This document shows, in pieces, positions 35,582 through 47,339 of a stretch of 64,000 nucleotides of DNA. The stretch spans positions 7,812,001 through 7,876,000 of the forward strand of contig JBITNC010000002.1 in the NCBI GenBank assembly GCA_050084985.1, given 5' to 3'. The notes under the pieces were generated by a model. It was not told the origin of the DNA. It saw nothing but the letters and a program-made list of their open reading frames with translations, and ran no database searches. Source of the stretch: Nageia nagi. Its lineage: Eukaryota > Pinophyta. Made by a program: the position numbers and the translations under genes. Every line of letters begins with the position of its first letter. Position 1 is the stretch's first letter.

Positions 35582-37749
35582 ATGATGACCAACTATGATT
35601 TGCAAACCCTAATGTTTTTTGGAGAAGAGTATAGTTCTTGGAAAGGAAAATAAGGTACTTCTTGATTGCTAAAGGACTTTGGGATTGTATCATTATGGAG
35701 TATGAGGAATGTAAAGACTAAAGCATCCTTCTAAATGAAGAAAGAAGATAAAGGAAAGAGGAACAACACCAAAATTGCATTTTCATATTAGAGATCAGAA
35801 AGATTTTGGAACCAAACACTTTTCCACTCATTGCAAGTTGTATAATAGGTACAAGTGCATGGTAAAGATTATAATATGTTTTTGGGACTAAGTTTGATGA
35901 TTGTGTGAGCAAGGGGGACTCTTATAAAGATCAGCCCTATTTTGAAGAGTTTTGTGAGTACTTTTGTGTGCAAAATATTAAGCAAACTTATGAAAACTTT
36001 GGTGAGTTTTATGTTCAAAGAGGTTATATCAATGAAGGAGAAGTAGCCAATATTGTTCCAAGCATTGTTGATGATGTGAGTTTTATTTTTCCATATTTGT
36101 TTTATGATGATTTCTTCTTGGAGGAGGCACACATTGTTCCCAAGATAGTTAATAGTCCTCTTAAGGAGGATAATGAATATGTTTCTAGTTTTATCTTGGA
36201 AGACAAAGTGTATGTTGATACATATTTTAACAAGATACATCAAAATATTATTATTACTATTTTTTAACTTAACAAGACCAATCCAAGTATTTTTTATGAA
36301 GTTGGTACTATTTAAGACTCTCATCAAAGAGAGAAAGTGTATGTTGGAGTTCATACAAAGGGGGAGAAAAATAAAATATGTCTTATTGAAGAGGCACTTG
36401 TGAATGATGCTTGTTGTGAAGACCACCAAGATAAGGTGGAGTATGCTACTTATTGTGAAGACCACCAAGATGAGATGGAAGAAGAGTATTTTATGGAGGC
36501 CCAAGATTAGAATTTTGTTGAAGGAGATTCATATAATGAATCCACACCAAATATGGAGGAGTATGATGAAAACAAGGAGCCAATACTTCACTATGATTGG
36601 CTCACTTAAGTTAATATGAAAATTGCTTTGTTGAAAGAGGAGATTAAAGATCAATTTCTTGGCACTCCAAATTTGCAAGAAGATGAAGATAAACTCATGG
36701 AAGAGTGTTGTTATTTAGGTGCATCCCAATCATATGAAGATGAATACCATTCATTTGAAATGGTGTATTATGAAGAATTAGATTTGTAAAATCACTCATT
36801 TTAAGTGAAAGATTATTTTGATGAAGAAGTAATAAATGAAATTATATGGGATTTTAATCCAAGGGATCATATAAATAAAGAAGAAGTAGAGTGCATTATC
36901 TTGTTGTTTAAAAATCACTCATATGGAGTGAAGCACCCTTTGTGTAAAGAGACTGAAGATGTAATGGAGATTGGTGAGCTTCAAGTTTTAAACACTATGG
37001 ATCCATCAATTGGGAAGCTTGAAAATCACTCCCATGAAATGACTATAGTGATGGTTGATGGTTGTCTTGAAAAGGTAACAATGAGTGAAGAAGAAATGAA
37101 GAGAACTCTTAGAGATTTTATGGTTGCCACCAATGCAAAAGTACAATAGTTTGGTACAAATGAAGGTTCATGGGATCCTACTCAAAGAAATATTGGAGGT
37201 AATAGTTTTTTGTTGTTTGATTTTGGCACTAATGATTGTTTGAGTAAATGGTTTATGGAAGGTTTTGAGGCTGCTAATGGATATGAAGCATGTCTTACAA
37301 AGACATCATATGAAAACTTGAAAGTGGAATCTCATTCTTGGAGAGCACAATTTTCAAGCATTAAGGATTAGCTTTTCGAGACTCATTTGAATACTATTTG
37401 TGAAGATTGTTTTGTGATGAAAACCATGGAGATCTTCCCCCCTAAAATAAATAATTTGATGCTCAAATATCCTTGGATGAAGGAGACATATGCAACAATA
37501 GTGAGAAGTTATAATTTGTGTGAAGAGTATTGCTTTCTAATTGCATATGTAATAATTCATATGGCTTTATGTTGTTTGAAATGTTGTGTACTAATATGTG
37601 AGAGAGTGGTATGGTTTAATCATCTATGTGAGATGATTGAATGTTGTAATTACATCACTTTGGAGGTATGGTGCACCCATGTGAGCAAATATGAGCAAGG
37701 ATGGTTGATGTGCATGTTTGGCATGTCAATACAAGTAGTTTTTTATTAA
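35582..37749 (+). pseudogene. Copia gag N-terminus fused to a ~614-codon acidic passenger frame
   Basis: The N-terminus (35582) reads MMTNYDLQT then GEEYSSWKGK. A 1-nt deletion near 35646 shifts to the frame RYFLIAKGLWDCIIMEYEE, then ILEPNTFPLIASCIIGTSAW: the N-terminal part of copia-type Gag (about 100 residues). Without changing frame it continues from 35905 to 37746 into about 614 codons of acidic, Cys- and aromatic-containing protein I do not recognise. It has a doubled C-E-D-H-Q-D segment 13 codons apart (36415 and 36454), recurring N-H-S motifs, and one hydrophobic stretch FLIAYVIIHMALCCLKCC near 37530-37600. Twelve internal stops (nine TAA, three TAG, no TGA) all lie in this one frame from 35653 on, each one C-to-T step from CAA or CAG. 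No frameshift after 35653. A captured host gene, or a lineage-specific Gag extension, are both possible. Confidence 0.8.
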
Positions 37750-37967
37750 GGAGGAGTACCTCATCAAAAGGCACTCAACATGTATTTACAAGAATCAAGA
37801 ATGATATAGGATAGACCAAAAAAGGAGTAGAAGGAGTGGCAAATAATTTTTAATAAATTCTAAGTTTTTTACTTCAATAATAGAAGAAACACAAAAGAAG
37901 ACCAATCAACCCACTCTTCCAAGTTCTCTTTGATGCTTTTGAACTCATGGGTGAGTCCCTTCAGCAT

Positions 37968-37979
37968 CAAGGGGGAGTA
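37968..37979 (+). promoter_or_regulatory. Element D polypurine tract
   Basis: CAAGGGGGAGTA immediately precedes the 3' LTR. Confidence 0.88.
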
Positions 37980-38482
37980 TGTTGGAATTGTAGACTGGTC
38001 AAGTTGAAGATTTGAGGGTTTTCAAACCTCCATTTCAAAACATGGCACCCTTGCATATTTGGTTAGTGAAATGCCTACACATTTCATATGCTCTATAAAA
38101 TACCCCTACATTTCTAAGAAACCCATTGCATTTTTGAAATGTGCCCATGTTTCTAAGATATCCATCATATTTTGTTACTAATGCCTAGAATTTATGAGCT
38201 TTGATTATTTCAAGGCATTTTTTGGTGGTTCCATTTCATTTTTGCTTGCTCCACTTTGTAGTCTTTATGTTAGTAACCTCTAGCACATGTTTGTAACTCC
38301 TTTTAGTTATTTTAGGTAGATTTGATCATGGATATATTTAACAATCCATAGCATTTAGTTTCTTGGTCATGAAAGCTCAATTTTAAGTACTTTTGAGCTC
38401 TATATATTATACTTCAAATTGTATCAAATCATAACATTAAGAAATCAATTGTATACTATGTTAGCATCAAATTTATCTCTCA
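37980..38482 (+). repeat. Element D 3' LTR (503 bp)
   Basis: Starts TGTTGGAATTGTAGACTGG and ends TTATCTCTCA, followed by the target duplication CCTAT. It lacks a short internal stretch present in the 5' LTR. Confidence 0.92.
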
Positions 38483-38487
38483 CCTAT

Positions 38488-38569
38488 TTGATAAATTTTG
38501 AAACTATAAAGGTAAATGTCCCTCTCAAAGGGAAAATTTGAGAAGTGAGCCCTAGTTCAGCTCATCATA
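38488..38569 (+). repeat. Element B 5' LTR, segment 3
   Basis: The last 82 bp of the B LTR (ending CTCATCATA), matching 43478-43559, which ends CTCATCACA. Confidence 0.85.
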
Positions 38570-38570
38570 G

Positions 38571-38587
38571 TGGTATCAAAGCCAAGA
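38571..38587 (+). promoter_or_regulatory. Element B primer-binding site, tRNA-Met type
   Basis: TGGTATCAAAGCCAAGA follows the 5' LTR after one base; the usual site is TGGTATCAGAGCC. Confidence 0.88.
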
Positions 38588-38589
38588 TC

Positions 38590-39431
38590 TTTTCATCCTC
38601 TTGGGTTAGTTCTTGGAAGATTTTTAATTGTTGAAGAGGAGAAGAGAGGAGAAGAGAGCATTCTATCATTTGAATTGGGCTTGTTGTAAAATAGAAGGTA
38701 TATGTTGAGGGGTTAGAGGTCAAATTACTTGATTGGGATATTAAAATTATGATGTTGGAGGACTAGGAGACAAGTCACACTCTTCTGGCTAGACATTGGA
38801 CCTATTTTCACCATATTTTTATTTTGATGGCTCTCATATGAACCATTTAGCTTTATCAAGATACATTTCTAAAACTTTTACATTTTTCTATCAAGTTCCA
38901 AGTTTATTACCTTTAATATAATGGTTGAATTGCCAAGAGGATATTCATTTGGGCTAAAGAAGCTTGGTTCAAAGTTATTTTAGAATCCTAAGGCTAAAGT
39001 AGATAGTCTAGAGCAAGTTTTAAGACTTGCTTGGCATTTTGAGGCTATATAGAACCAAATTTTGGTATTATGAGTCCATTATGAGTCCATTTTGAGGGCA
39101 TTTTTGAGGTTTAATTTATATTTTGAGATCACCCTAAGGAGGATGTTAGCACACTAAGGGTATTTTAGTGTTTGATCTGCATATAAAGCCATATTGAAGT
39201 GAATGTTACATTATGGGTCATATTTTGAGGTATATTTTGCATTTTATGACCATTTGAGGGTATATGTTAGAGTTGTAAAGGAGTTTGAGATTTTTTAGAG
39301 GCAAAAAGGGAGACATTGGGTCATAAGCTCAACTTTTGGCAATCAAGAATCTCGATCTAACATTGGACTAGTATTTTTCACCATGGAAGGATCTTGGAAT
39401 TTTAGGAGGGATAAGTTGTTCTATTTAAATA
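38590..39431 (+). other. Element B leader
   Basis: Between the primer site and the first long open stretch. No domain was recognised. Confidence 0.5.
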
Positions 39432-41421
39432 ATGGATGGAGAAAAGGTAGACAAGTGGTTTGATACTATTTACCAAATATCAACCATAACAAGTTCAAAA
39501 TTACCTAGTGAGACTTGTACACCCATAAAAGAACCAAGGGTAGAAAAATTAGAATATCTACAAAAGGAGTACAAGATAAGATCAAAAAATTATAAGACTA
39601 TAGACTTAAATATATTTGTGGACTTTAAGATAAAGAAACATATACTAAAAAGCACCCATTACACTCATACTCCAAACCCATCGGATCAAGGAAAAAGCAC
39701 ACCACCATAGAAGAAGGAAGAAGATCAAGCACTTCCAAACAAGTACACACATCTCAAAGCAATTAAGAGTGAATCTACTACCATAAATTCAATCAAGGTC
39801 GAGCTAGCCAACACTAAGATAGACCTCATGTAGGCAAGAAGGGAGAAACATGTAGCACTATCCAAGGTATCCAAACTAGAAATAAAAATGAACTAAAAAC
39901 AAAGTGCCTATCTCTTGAGGATAAATTAAATGATAGAAAAGAGATTACCATTCAATAAAAAATGTAGCAAGGAGGTAAGGAGGGATTCAGATAGGTTGAC
40001 AAGGATGTAGCATAAGTATAAAATATTGGAAAAAATCATGATAAAATTTGCAAACTTTAGGAAAGAAAGAAAGAGGAGAGTTTTGAATGGAAAAGGAAAT
40101 ATGAATTAGCTCAAGGGACATTTCAAGAGGCTATGATATTTCAGCAACAAATTCAACATAGGTATAAAATATTGAAACAAGAACATGAAAACATTTGTGG
40201 ACTTTAGGAGGGGACAAAAAGGGAAAGCTTTTAGTAGAAAAATAAATGTGAATTAGCTTAGGTATCATTGGAAGAAGCTACCACACTACAACAATAAGCA
40301 TAGTAGAAATAGGAAGCAAAATTTATAACCAACATATGTAGAAAGGAAAAGGAGATTTAAGGTTTACAAAAGGAAGTCTCAAATCATCATGGAATTGTCA
40401 AACTACAAAATATGGAAATATGTTGACTTTAGCAAGAGTTAGCAAAAGGATACCAACTAAATGCACTAGCTCATGATAGGTAAAGAACATTGGAGAGTAA
40501 ATTAATACACAATTACTCCCAAATAAATGTACAACTATTGAAATCTAGAAGCAACATGAATTAGAGTTAAAAGTAGAATAGGAAAAGCATATTAAAAATT
40601 TGGAGGGAATAACCCAACATAATGATCAAGATGTGAATGATATCTAGAGAACATAAATTGAAGAAAAAATAAAAATCTCTATCAAGATCATTACATTAAT
40701 GAAGATATCAAATACAGTATCAAGGGATATGATTATATTACTGCAAGAAATAGAGTTGATCGAGATAGAGAAGGGGTTCACTCTAGAAAAGGATTAGATG
40801 AAATCCATTTCTTTTAAAGCCCAATATCATGATTATTTAACTAAAAATAAAAGTTTACAATTACAAATTCAAAAATCAAGTAAGTAGATAATGGAGCTTC
40901 AAAGAATACTTGATATTGAATAGAAAGATTGTATGGACAAGGAACTTCACTATCAGGTAGAACTCCACAACATCAAGTAGGAATCAAACAAAGATGCTAT
41001 GAAAAATTTTTAGTTAGAAGAAGAGTTTCTTATCCTCAAAGAAGATAATGTTTATTTATCTCAATCCCTAGATAAATCGTACAAAGATAAGGAGGTACTA
41101 ATGGACATAAACAAGAAGCTAATACATGACCTTAGTGACAAAAAGGTAGGGAGAATAGGGAATGCTACTTTGCAAAAGGTGGATTACAATTTACCATTAA
41201 AAATATGCCTTGAATCTTTGAACACATTTTTTGAAGGAAGAACACTTATTGAGGAATCAATTAATGGAGACAGTACCAAAGAAAGCTATGATGGGAATGA
41301 AGACTCCAAGACAAATCATGATATAGGGGATGACAGAGGATTGCAAGAAAATATTTTGATAAATACCATTAGTACATACTTATATATACAAGATATTGTT
41401 GTGCTCAGCTTGAATACATAA
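39432..41421 (+). pseudogene. Element B coiled-coil reading frame, decayed
   Basis: It opens with MDGEKVDKWFDTIYQISTIT and becomes a Lys/Glu/Gln-rich coiled coil seen in successive frames (for example KYELAQGTFQEAMIFQQQIQ and RYKILKQEHENICGL) to 41421. Many stops are TAG or TAA within Gln-rich heptads, consistent with CAG or CAA mutated by C-to-T; at least one frameshift separates the frame at 39432 from that at 41101. A Gag-like structural protein is the natural guess for a first frame after the primer site, but I saw no gag core, zinc knuckle or protease motif. Confidence 0.6.
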
Positions 41422-42005
41422 AAGAAGCTTGAGCAGTATGTAGGTAACTCATGGATGGTCACATAGGGTTAACACTTAGCTTGGAGCACACTTTTCTTAA
41501 ATAGAAACTTCACTTCATAGTGGAATTTCATCAACTTAGAGGAACTTGCGCATGTAAAGAACATCAAATATAGAATTTAGACACATAGAGGAGGACTTGC
41601 CTTATTTTAGAATGTTTACTTCACTTCTAATCATCAACACATGGACATGTTTCCATTTTAATAGGAGACATATAGCATCAATGGGTATCTAGATAACAAC
41701 TTAAACACATGGGAACAAGTATTAGTATTTACCCACAATTGCTTCATTGCTACAATTACATATCCAAACTTGGGAGGCCTTACAAAAAATTTGTCCATGC
41801 TTAGTTCAATGATGCTCTTGGCATCCATAACCATCTATAGTCTCATGGTTATCAGGAAAGAAAGAGCAACTAGAGCACCAAAAGATAAATTTGTAATCAG
41901 AGTTACAAAATAAAAGTATGATCTATTAAGAACCAATTGGGATATTATCAACTTGGAAAATGTCTTAGCTTTCCCTAGGGATAAGAAATTTTGAAAGGAT
42001 GATTT
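41422..42005 (+). other. Element B 3' internal region
   Basis: About 580 bp without recognisable coding domains. No strong polypurine tract abuts the 3' LTR; GAAATTTTGAAAGGATGATT just before it is the nearest purine-rich candidate. Confidence 0.5.
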
Positions 42006-43559
42006 TGTAATGTCCCCAATTTGTAAGGTTTTACTCATTTTTATTTTAAGGAGATCACATATTCTACAAGCTAGTAATGGATGTTCCAACAATTGAAATG
42101 GAAAGAACATATTGTGCCAATCATTTTGATATGTTATATGACCTACTTTCAATAACAAATGAGGAAGATATGGTACTTTAAAGTTTACCCACCATGCCAA
42201 TTTGCTCATATCATGTGTATGCATGTTAATTTGTGATTTACTCCAATTTGAGAGTAACTTACATCCTCTAATGATGCAAAATTTATATTTCATTAATCTA
42301 GGTGTGGTTTATATTTAATTAGGAATATTTTAATGTAATTCCACTTGGTATCCTCCAACATGGAACATAGGACTCTATAAATCATTATTTGTTATTTCTA
42401 TGTAATAAATGGGCCATAGGAATTTATGTGCCAAATAATACTTGTATTTTCATAGGCCACTTGTAATACATAATTCCAAAGGATATTAATAATTAAAAAT
42501 ATAATATTATTCTCCTTTAATGGTATGTTGCATATTTGGCAATTGGATCTTGAAATTTGGCATCCCTAGGCAAGTTTATGACTCCCACACTTGGATGTGG
42601 GGATAGGATAGATTTATGGTACTTAATTTGAGAAACCATGATGATTTTGAGGTACCTAGAAATTATCCTTTCTTGTACATGGCATTTATGGGCCATTATA
42701 TATGATTACTCCCATCTCGAGGCACCTTAATCCTGGACATGTGATAATTCAACACATGGATCAACCCCAAACACCATTGGATGAGATTACATAAATTCCA
42801 ATACATGATTAGAAGTAAAATTTATCTATATAAGGAGTATCCCTAGAAGAAAAATGCATGTATGGTATTAGAATTATTATTTTTCTCTTATTTATGGTTG
42901 TGCCTCTCTTGGATACATGTCAATGGTGTGAAGAACTTGAAGTTTGGCACAACTTCAAGTTTATGTAGTGCTTTCTTAAGGGTTAGTGAACCTCAAGGAT
43001 TACATCTAGCTATCTATGGGGTGTTAGTATTTCCCTTAGATTATTAGAATGCTGCTAATGGATCTCTAATATTCCATCACAACTATTGGAGGAGGAACCC
43101 TTTGTGTAAACCTTGCCACACTATGGGTCCATGCCTTAGAGCATCAATCTAAACTACATTGTCATTTTAATTGAGGTTACTACAATTTTATTCTTTGAAT
43201 ATAATTACTTTATCCATTACATTATTATTTTATTATCATTTCATGGTGTTTATCTCTTAATACTTAGACATTGGATTTAGAGTGTAATGTTTCATTATTA
43301 AATTCTTGTTAATGCTCTATAAATTCAACATTGGAATATTGGAAGTCTTGCATGCTCAAATTTCATATCTTCTTCACTATAGTTATATGTTGAGTTATTA
43401 GACATGTTTTGCAAGTTTGAATTCATATTTTCCAATTCTACCTATACGTTGGGCTTTTTATGCAATTTTGAGCCTATTTAATCAATATCAAAACTATAAA
43501 GGAAAATGCCTATCTCCAATGATATATTTGAGGAGTGAGCCCTAGTTTGACTCATCACA
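42006..43559 (+). repeat. Element B 3' LTR, intact (1,554 bp)
   Basis: Starts TGTAATGTCCCCAATTTG and ends CTCATCACA. This uninterrupted copy allowed the split 5' LTR to be reassembled. Confidence 0.9.
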
Positions 43560-43564
43560 CATAC
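43560..43564. repeat. Target-site duplication of element B, right copy
   Basis: CATAC, against CATAT at 24083-24087. Confidence 0.7.
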
Positions 43565-46500
43565 CCAAAAATATTTCTATCAAGGAAATTCCTCTGTAAG
43601 TGGATATAAACTTGTAATTAGGTTACACTCTATTATAAATACTTTATTTACCTTCTCATATGATATGCATTTGTACCTTTGAATAGTGTCTTTGGCCTTC
43701 ATCAATATAATGCTCAAATTTTCAACAAAAGTAAAGATTCTCTCATCATAATATGGGACTACCCATGCTTCAAACTCTGTGATGTCCTTTATTTTTTCAA
43801 TGATTAAGATTTGTTATTTTGCATCATTCATTAAGGTTCTATCTTATCTCCAAAAATGTGAAACACCTAATATCAAAGCATTTAATTCTCCTTGCATGGT
43901 TTTTAGTTCTCACTCTAGGTCTTCTTTATGACTTTGTTCATCCATGAAAACCTTCTCTAAATTTATAATACTTGTGGTCCAAACCAATGCTTTCTTCCTA
44001 TCCACATGTGCAATGCTCAACTCTACATATGAGGCCTAATTGATTATTTGAATCATTATTTGTGATTCCCCTTTCTTTGAATCAATGGTGGTTCGAACCC
44101 TATCAAGGTAGCTAGGGTTGAATCTCATCCAATGCTTCTTTTTGCACTTCATAAATTCCATCAACAGGGGTAGGCCCTTAAGCTCATGTGCTATTTTAGC
44201 TCAATAATTATTTTTCAAACTAGATAATACAATAGCACTAAATCTAACTATGTTATGCAAAGTCAAGATTTATCAATTTAATATATTTATATTCTCATCC
44301 TTTGAAGCCACTAGATTGGCCTAATTTACAAGCTTGACATCCCTCTATTTGATTGTATTTTTCTTGAAGGATATATAGAAATCCTTTTGTGTTAACTTAT
44401 TTATTTTGGTGGTAATCTCCACATCCTTTTAGATGAATTCAATGGTCCTAACCACTATCCTTGCATACTTTTGGGCCAATTAGATTGTCTTAGCCTTAAT
44501 ATATTTATTTTTTAGATTAATTTCCCCTTCCTTCTCAACTAACACCACTTTCATGGCCCAAGTTGCTTCTCTATTTGTATCAGCTCCATAGTCTTTGCTA
44601 CAAATTCTTCCTCTTTTTTCTTTAGTTCCTTTCCATATGGTGCTTCACTGATGGTAGAAGTTAGTTCATTGACTTATTTGGTTAAGGCCTTGACCTATTT
44701 TTTACTAGTGTTCAATTAGATAGTTAGAAGAATATTTTAATTCATACTTGATGGCATCACTCTTCACCAAATCCATAGAGGTTTGAAGAAATTCATTTTT
44801 ATTCTTATAGGATATGATGGCATAGTCTAGATCAATGGATGTGTTATTCACTCCTTGTAAATCTTATTTCAATGTTATATCTTTAATGATGTCCATATGT
44901 AATTTCTTCCCCTTTGGATCAATCTAACTTTACATCCTGATTTTACCTTTAGGAGTCGATATGCTCTTGATTTTCTTCTCTTCCTAACTTACCTATTTCT
45001 TATACATTTCTTGGTACTGATAGAATATGACTTGGGTTAAGACTTATTGACCTCCAAAGGAGATAAATGGTGATATGGCCATTGATGTATGCATTACCTC
45101 AAATGATATGGGGTAATGAAAGGTGGGGAATTTTGGAGTGTGGTGTGTGTGTGATTTTTTTATGGTTAAAAAAATATTATATTAGCTATCTATGGACATA
45201 ATTATAGCATCATGTACAAAAAATAAAATAACAAATAATATTCTCTATGTCTCTTGTAACAATAATATACTCATTAGCCAAGGGTACATGGTATGTGTAT
45301 GAGTTGATATGATAGGTATTTCCTAAATGTTTAATGATATGGATTGGGGAAATAGTCTTGTGATAGGGAAAGTGTGGATGATTTGAGTTATGGATTGGCT
45401 TAAGAGAGGGGAATATGGTATGGGTTGTTGAGTATACTGAGGGTATTGCCTCAATTTAATTCAAATTTGATATGGTGCAAGATTATCTATGGTAGAAGTA
45501 TTGATATCAGGAGGAGGAGGAGAAGTTGGAATGTGCATACCTAATATATTTATGGTTTGATCTTTATTCCTTATTATTTTCTTTAGGATCCTCTCCTTAT
45601 TGGGGATTCCTTTATAATCATAGTGATGAGATATTTTATGTTTAGTCATTTTTTGAGGTAGTTGGGCTTGGTGAGATGACCCAACTTGTTGGGATACTTT
45701 GATTAGTGCTATCTATAGCTCCTCTTATTATGGATTTCCTTCTAACATGGAACTTTATTCTAATGGAGCTTGCTCTTCTACCCTTTTTGAAGTTTCAACA
45801 TTTTCTTCTTCCTTTAATTTTTCACCTCCCAACTCTACACCCTCATATTTCTCATCTTCATTCTCTTGATCATAAAATTGGTTCATTTTTTTATCCATCT
45901 CATTATCACATAAATCCATATTGGTATTTGAATCCATATAGTATTAGATAAAAGTATATGGTTTCATGGTGGAATAGTTAATTTCCATTAAGTTCTTCAT
46001 TAATTTCTTCCCCAATGTTATCTTAGTAGGCTCAAATTTATTTACTCTATCATATAAGTCTCTCCATGTTGAAAGACCTTTGACTATGGTCACATTATCA
46101 GGAATTTGTGGCTCATCATATTTCATTTTCCTCCACTACTCAACATTGGTATAAGATCCATTTAAAATTTATTATCCTTCTTGCTCATGGCCCTTATCCT
46201 TTCTACAAAGATTCCATTTTAGTCATAATCCCATGCATCAGAGATCTTTTACAACTTGATATTGGGTAGTTTCCTCTTTAAATACACATGCACATCCTTT
46301 TTTATAATTATTATGTCTTGATATGAGAAGATTAAGATATAAAATGAGTTTTTGTTTGCTTTGATACCCCATTTGGTATTGATATAATCTAAATGCCTAC
46401 CGAATTCTAGACCAAAAATACAATCTATAACATAGAATGGGAGTAGTATTACTCTCTCCCCAAATTTTTATAATTTGATGATAATATTTTTAGGGTGAAG

Positions 46501-46780
46501 TACCAATCCCCCTTTTCTATGGTTTTTGTCCTTAGATCCCCTTGGGCTTGGATTGAAAACCTAGGTATAATCAAACTTGAGATCAGGTACAACATCGAGC
46601 CTAGGAAATGATTGACAAAGACATAATAATTATTGGATTCCTTTAGCATGTTATTCCACTCATCTACTAACATGTGAAAATCATTTTTGGAATGTGTATT
46701 TAATGGCACCCACATGAACTATATATTATTTTAGAATAACATTAGCTAAAATAATATATGATACATAAGTAAATATCCTC
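43565..46780 (-). pseudogene. Unrecognised coiled-coil protein frame, decayed
   Basis: The minus strand keeps protein-like sequence across several frames. It contains VDEWNNMLKESNNYYVFVNH and IQAQGDLRTKTIEKGDWYF (46449-46715), LPFYVIDCIFGLEFGRHLDY (about 46360-46440), an acidic segment with EEENVETSKRVEEQAPLE (45755-45937), a Pro-rich stretch TSPPPPDINTS (45461-45649), and a coiled coil with KELKKKEEEFVAKTMELIQI (about 44560-44660). I do not recognise the family. It could be an unnamed host gene or an extra frame of element A. The region is cut by the insertion of B at its low end and by E at its high end. Confidence 0.5.
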
Positions 46781-47339
46781 ATCTCTAGTAGGTTCACCAA
46801 TTGCTCTGCTATATTTCAAGATATGTACTTTGACTAGTTGAGTATGTAAAGATGTGTTGGATGTGTAATGGTTTATTTGATGGAAAATTGGTAATATGAT
46901 ACTAAGTTATTTGACCTTTCACAAAGGATGATAACTAACATAGAGAAGACCATTTATAGGTCATTTTGGAAATTTTCCATGGGTATCTCCTTTTTTAGAA
47001 TTTTTGTGCAAGGCGACTTGAAATTTCTTTCTAGCTAGCTTAGCATGTGGTCACCATCATATCCTATTTTCTCCCCTATGTGTATATATATAGGCTTGGT
47101 AGGGCTTCTTGAGGGTTTGAAAGCTTCTACAATGTTTTTTATTAAAAAAAATATGATCACCTACCCATTTGCACCTCTCACCATCCTTTCCTTATGATTG
47201 ATGAATTCTTGGAGCAATTTCATTAACTTGGGGACAACATGAAATTGTTTAGTAACTAACCAATATAATATGTTATTCATAAAGTATTTTCAATTTTTAA
47301 ACTATGTTAGAATTGTTTTCAAATCATAGGGCCTAAACA

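Larger units (their letters stand above)
34711..38482 (+). mobile_element. Element D: 3.8-kb copia-type element with a passenger ORF
   Basis: A complete + strand insertion in the 5' LTR of B with a perfect 5-bp target duplication (CCTAT, 34706-34710 and 38483-38487). It has LTRs of 521 and 503 bp starting TGTTG and ending TCTCTCA, a tRNA-Met-type primer site, a long internal frame and a polypurine tract (CAAGGGGGAGTA). The internal region is only 2.75 kb and contains a copia gag N-terminus followed in frame by unrecognised protein; there is no room for and no sign of pol. LTRs are roughly 14% diverged by eye. Confidence 0.92.
24088..43559 (+). mobile_element. Element B: LTR retrotransposon hosting elements C and D
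   Basis: A + strand element with LTRs of the TGTAATGTC type. The 5' LTR is in three pieces (24088-24435, 33587-34710, 38488-38569) because C and D inserted into it. After removing both insertions and one copy of each target duplication it is 1,554 bp, the same as the intact 3' LTR (42006-43559). A tRNA-Met-type primer site follows at 38571. The 3.4-kb internal region holds a decayed coiled-coil frame and no recognisable RT or integrase. LTRs look roughly 15% diverged by eye. Superfamily unassigned; the LTR start and primer would suit gypsy. Confidence 0.88.

Noticed and set aside
35869-36504. 211-codon open frame on the minus strand
   Set aside because: It is antisense to the passenger frame of element D, has no domain, and the sense frame fits the LTR orientation and gag start.
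37530-37600. Envelope-like protein in element D
   Set aside because: A single hydrophobic stretch is not enough; no signal peptide, cleavage site or fusion-type motif was seen.
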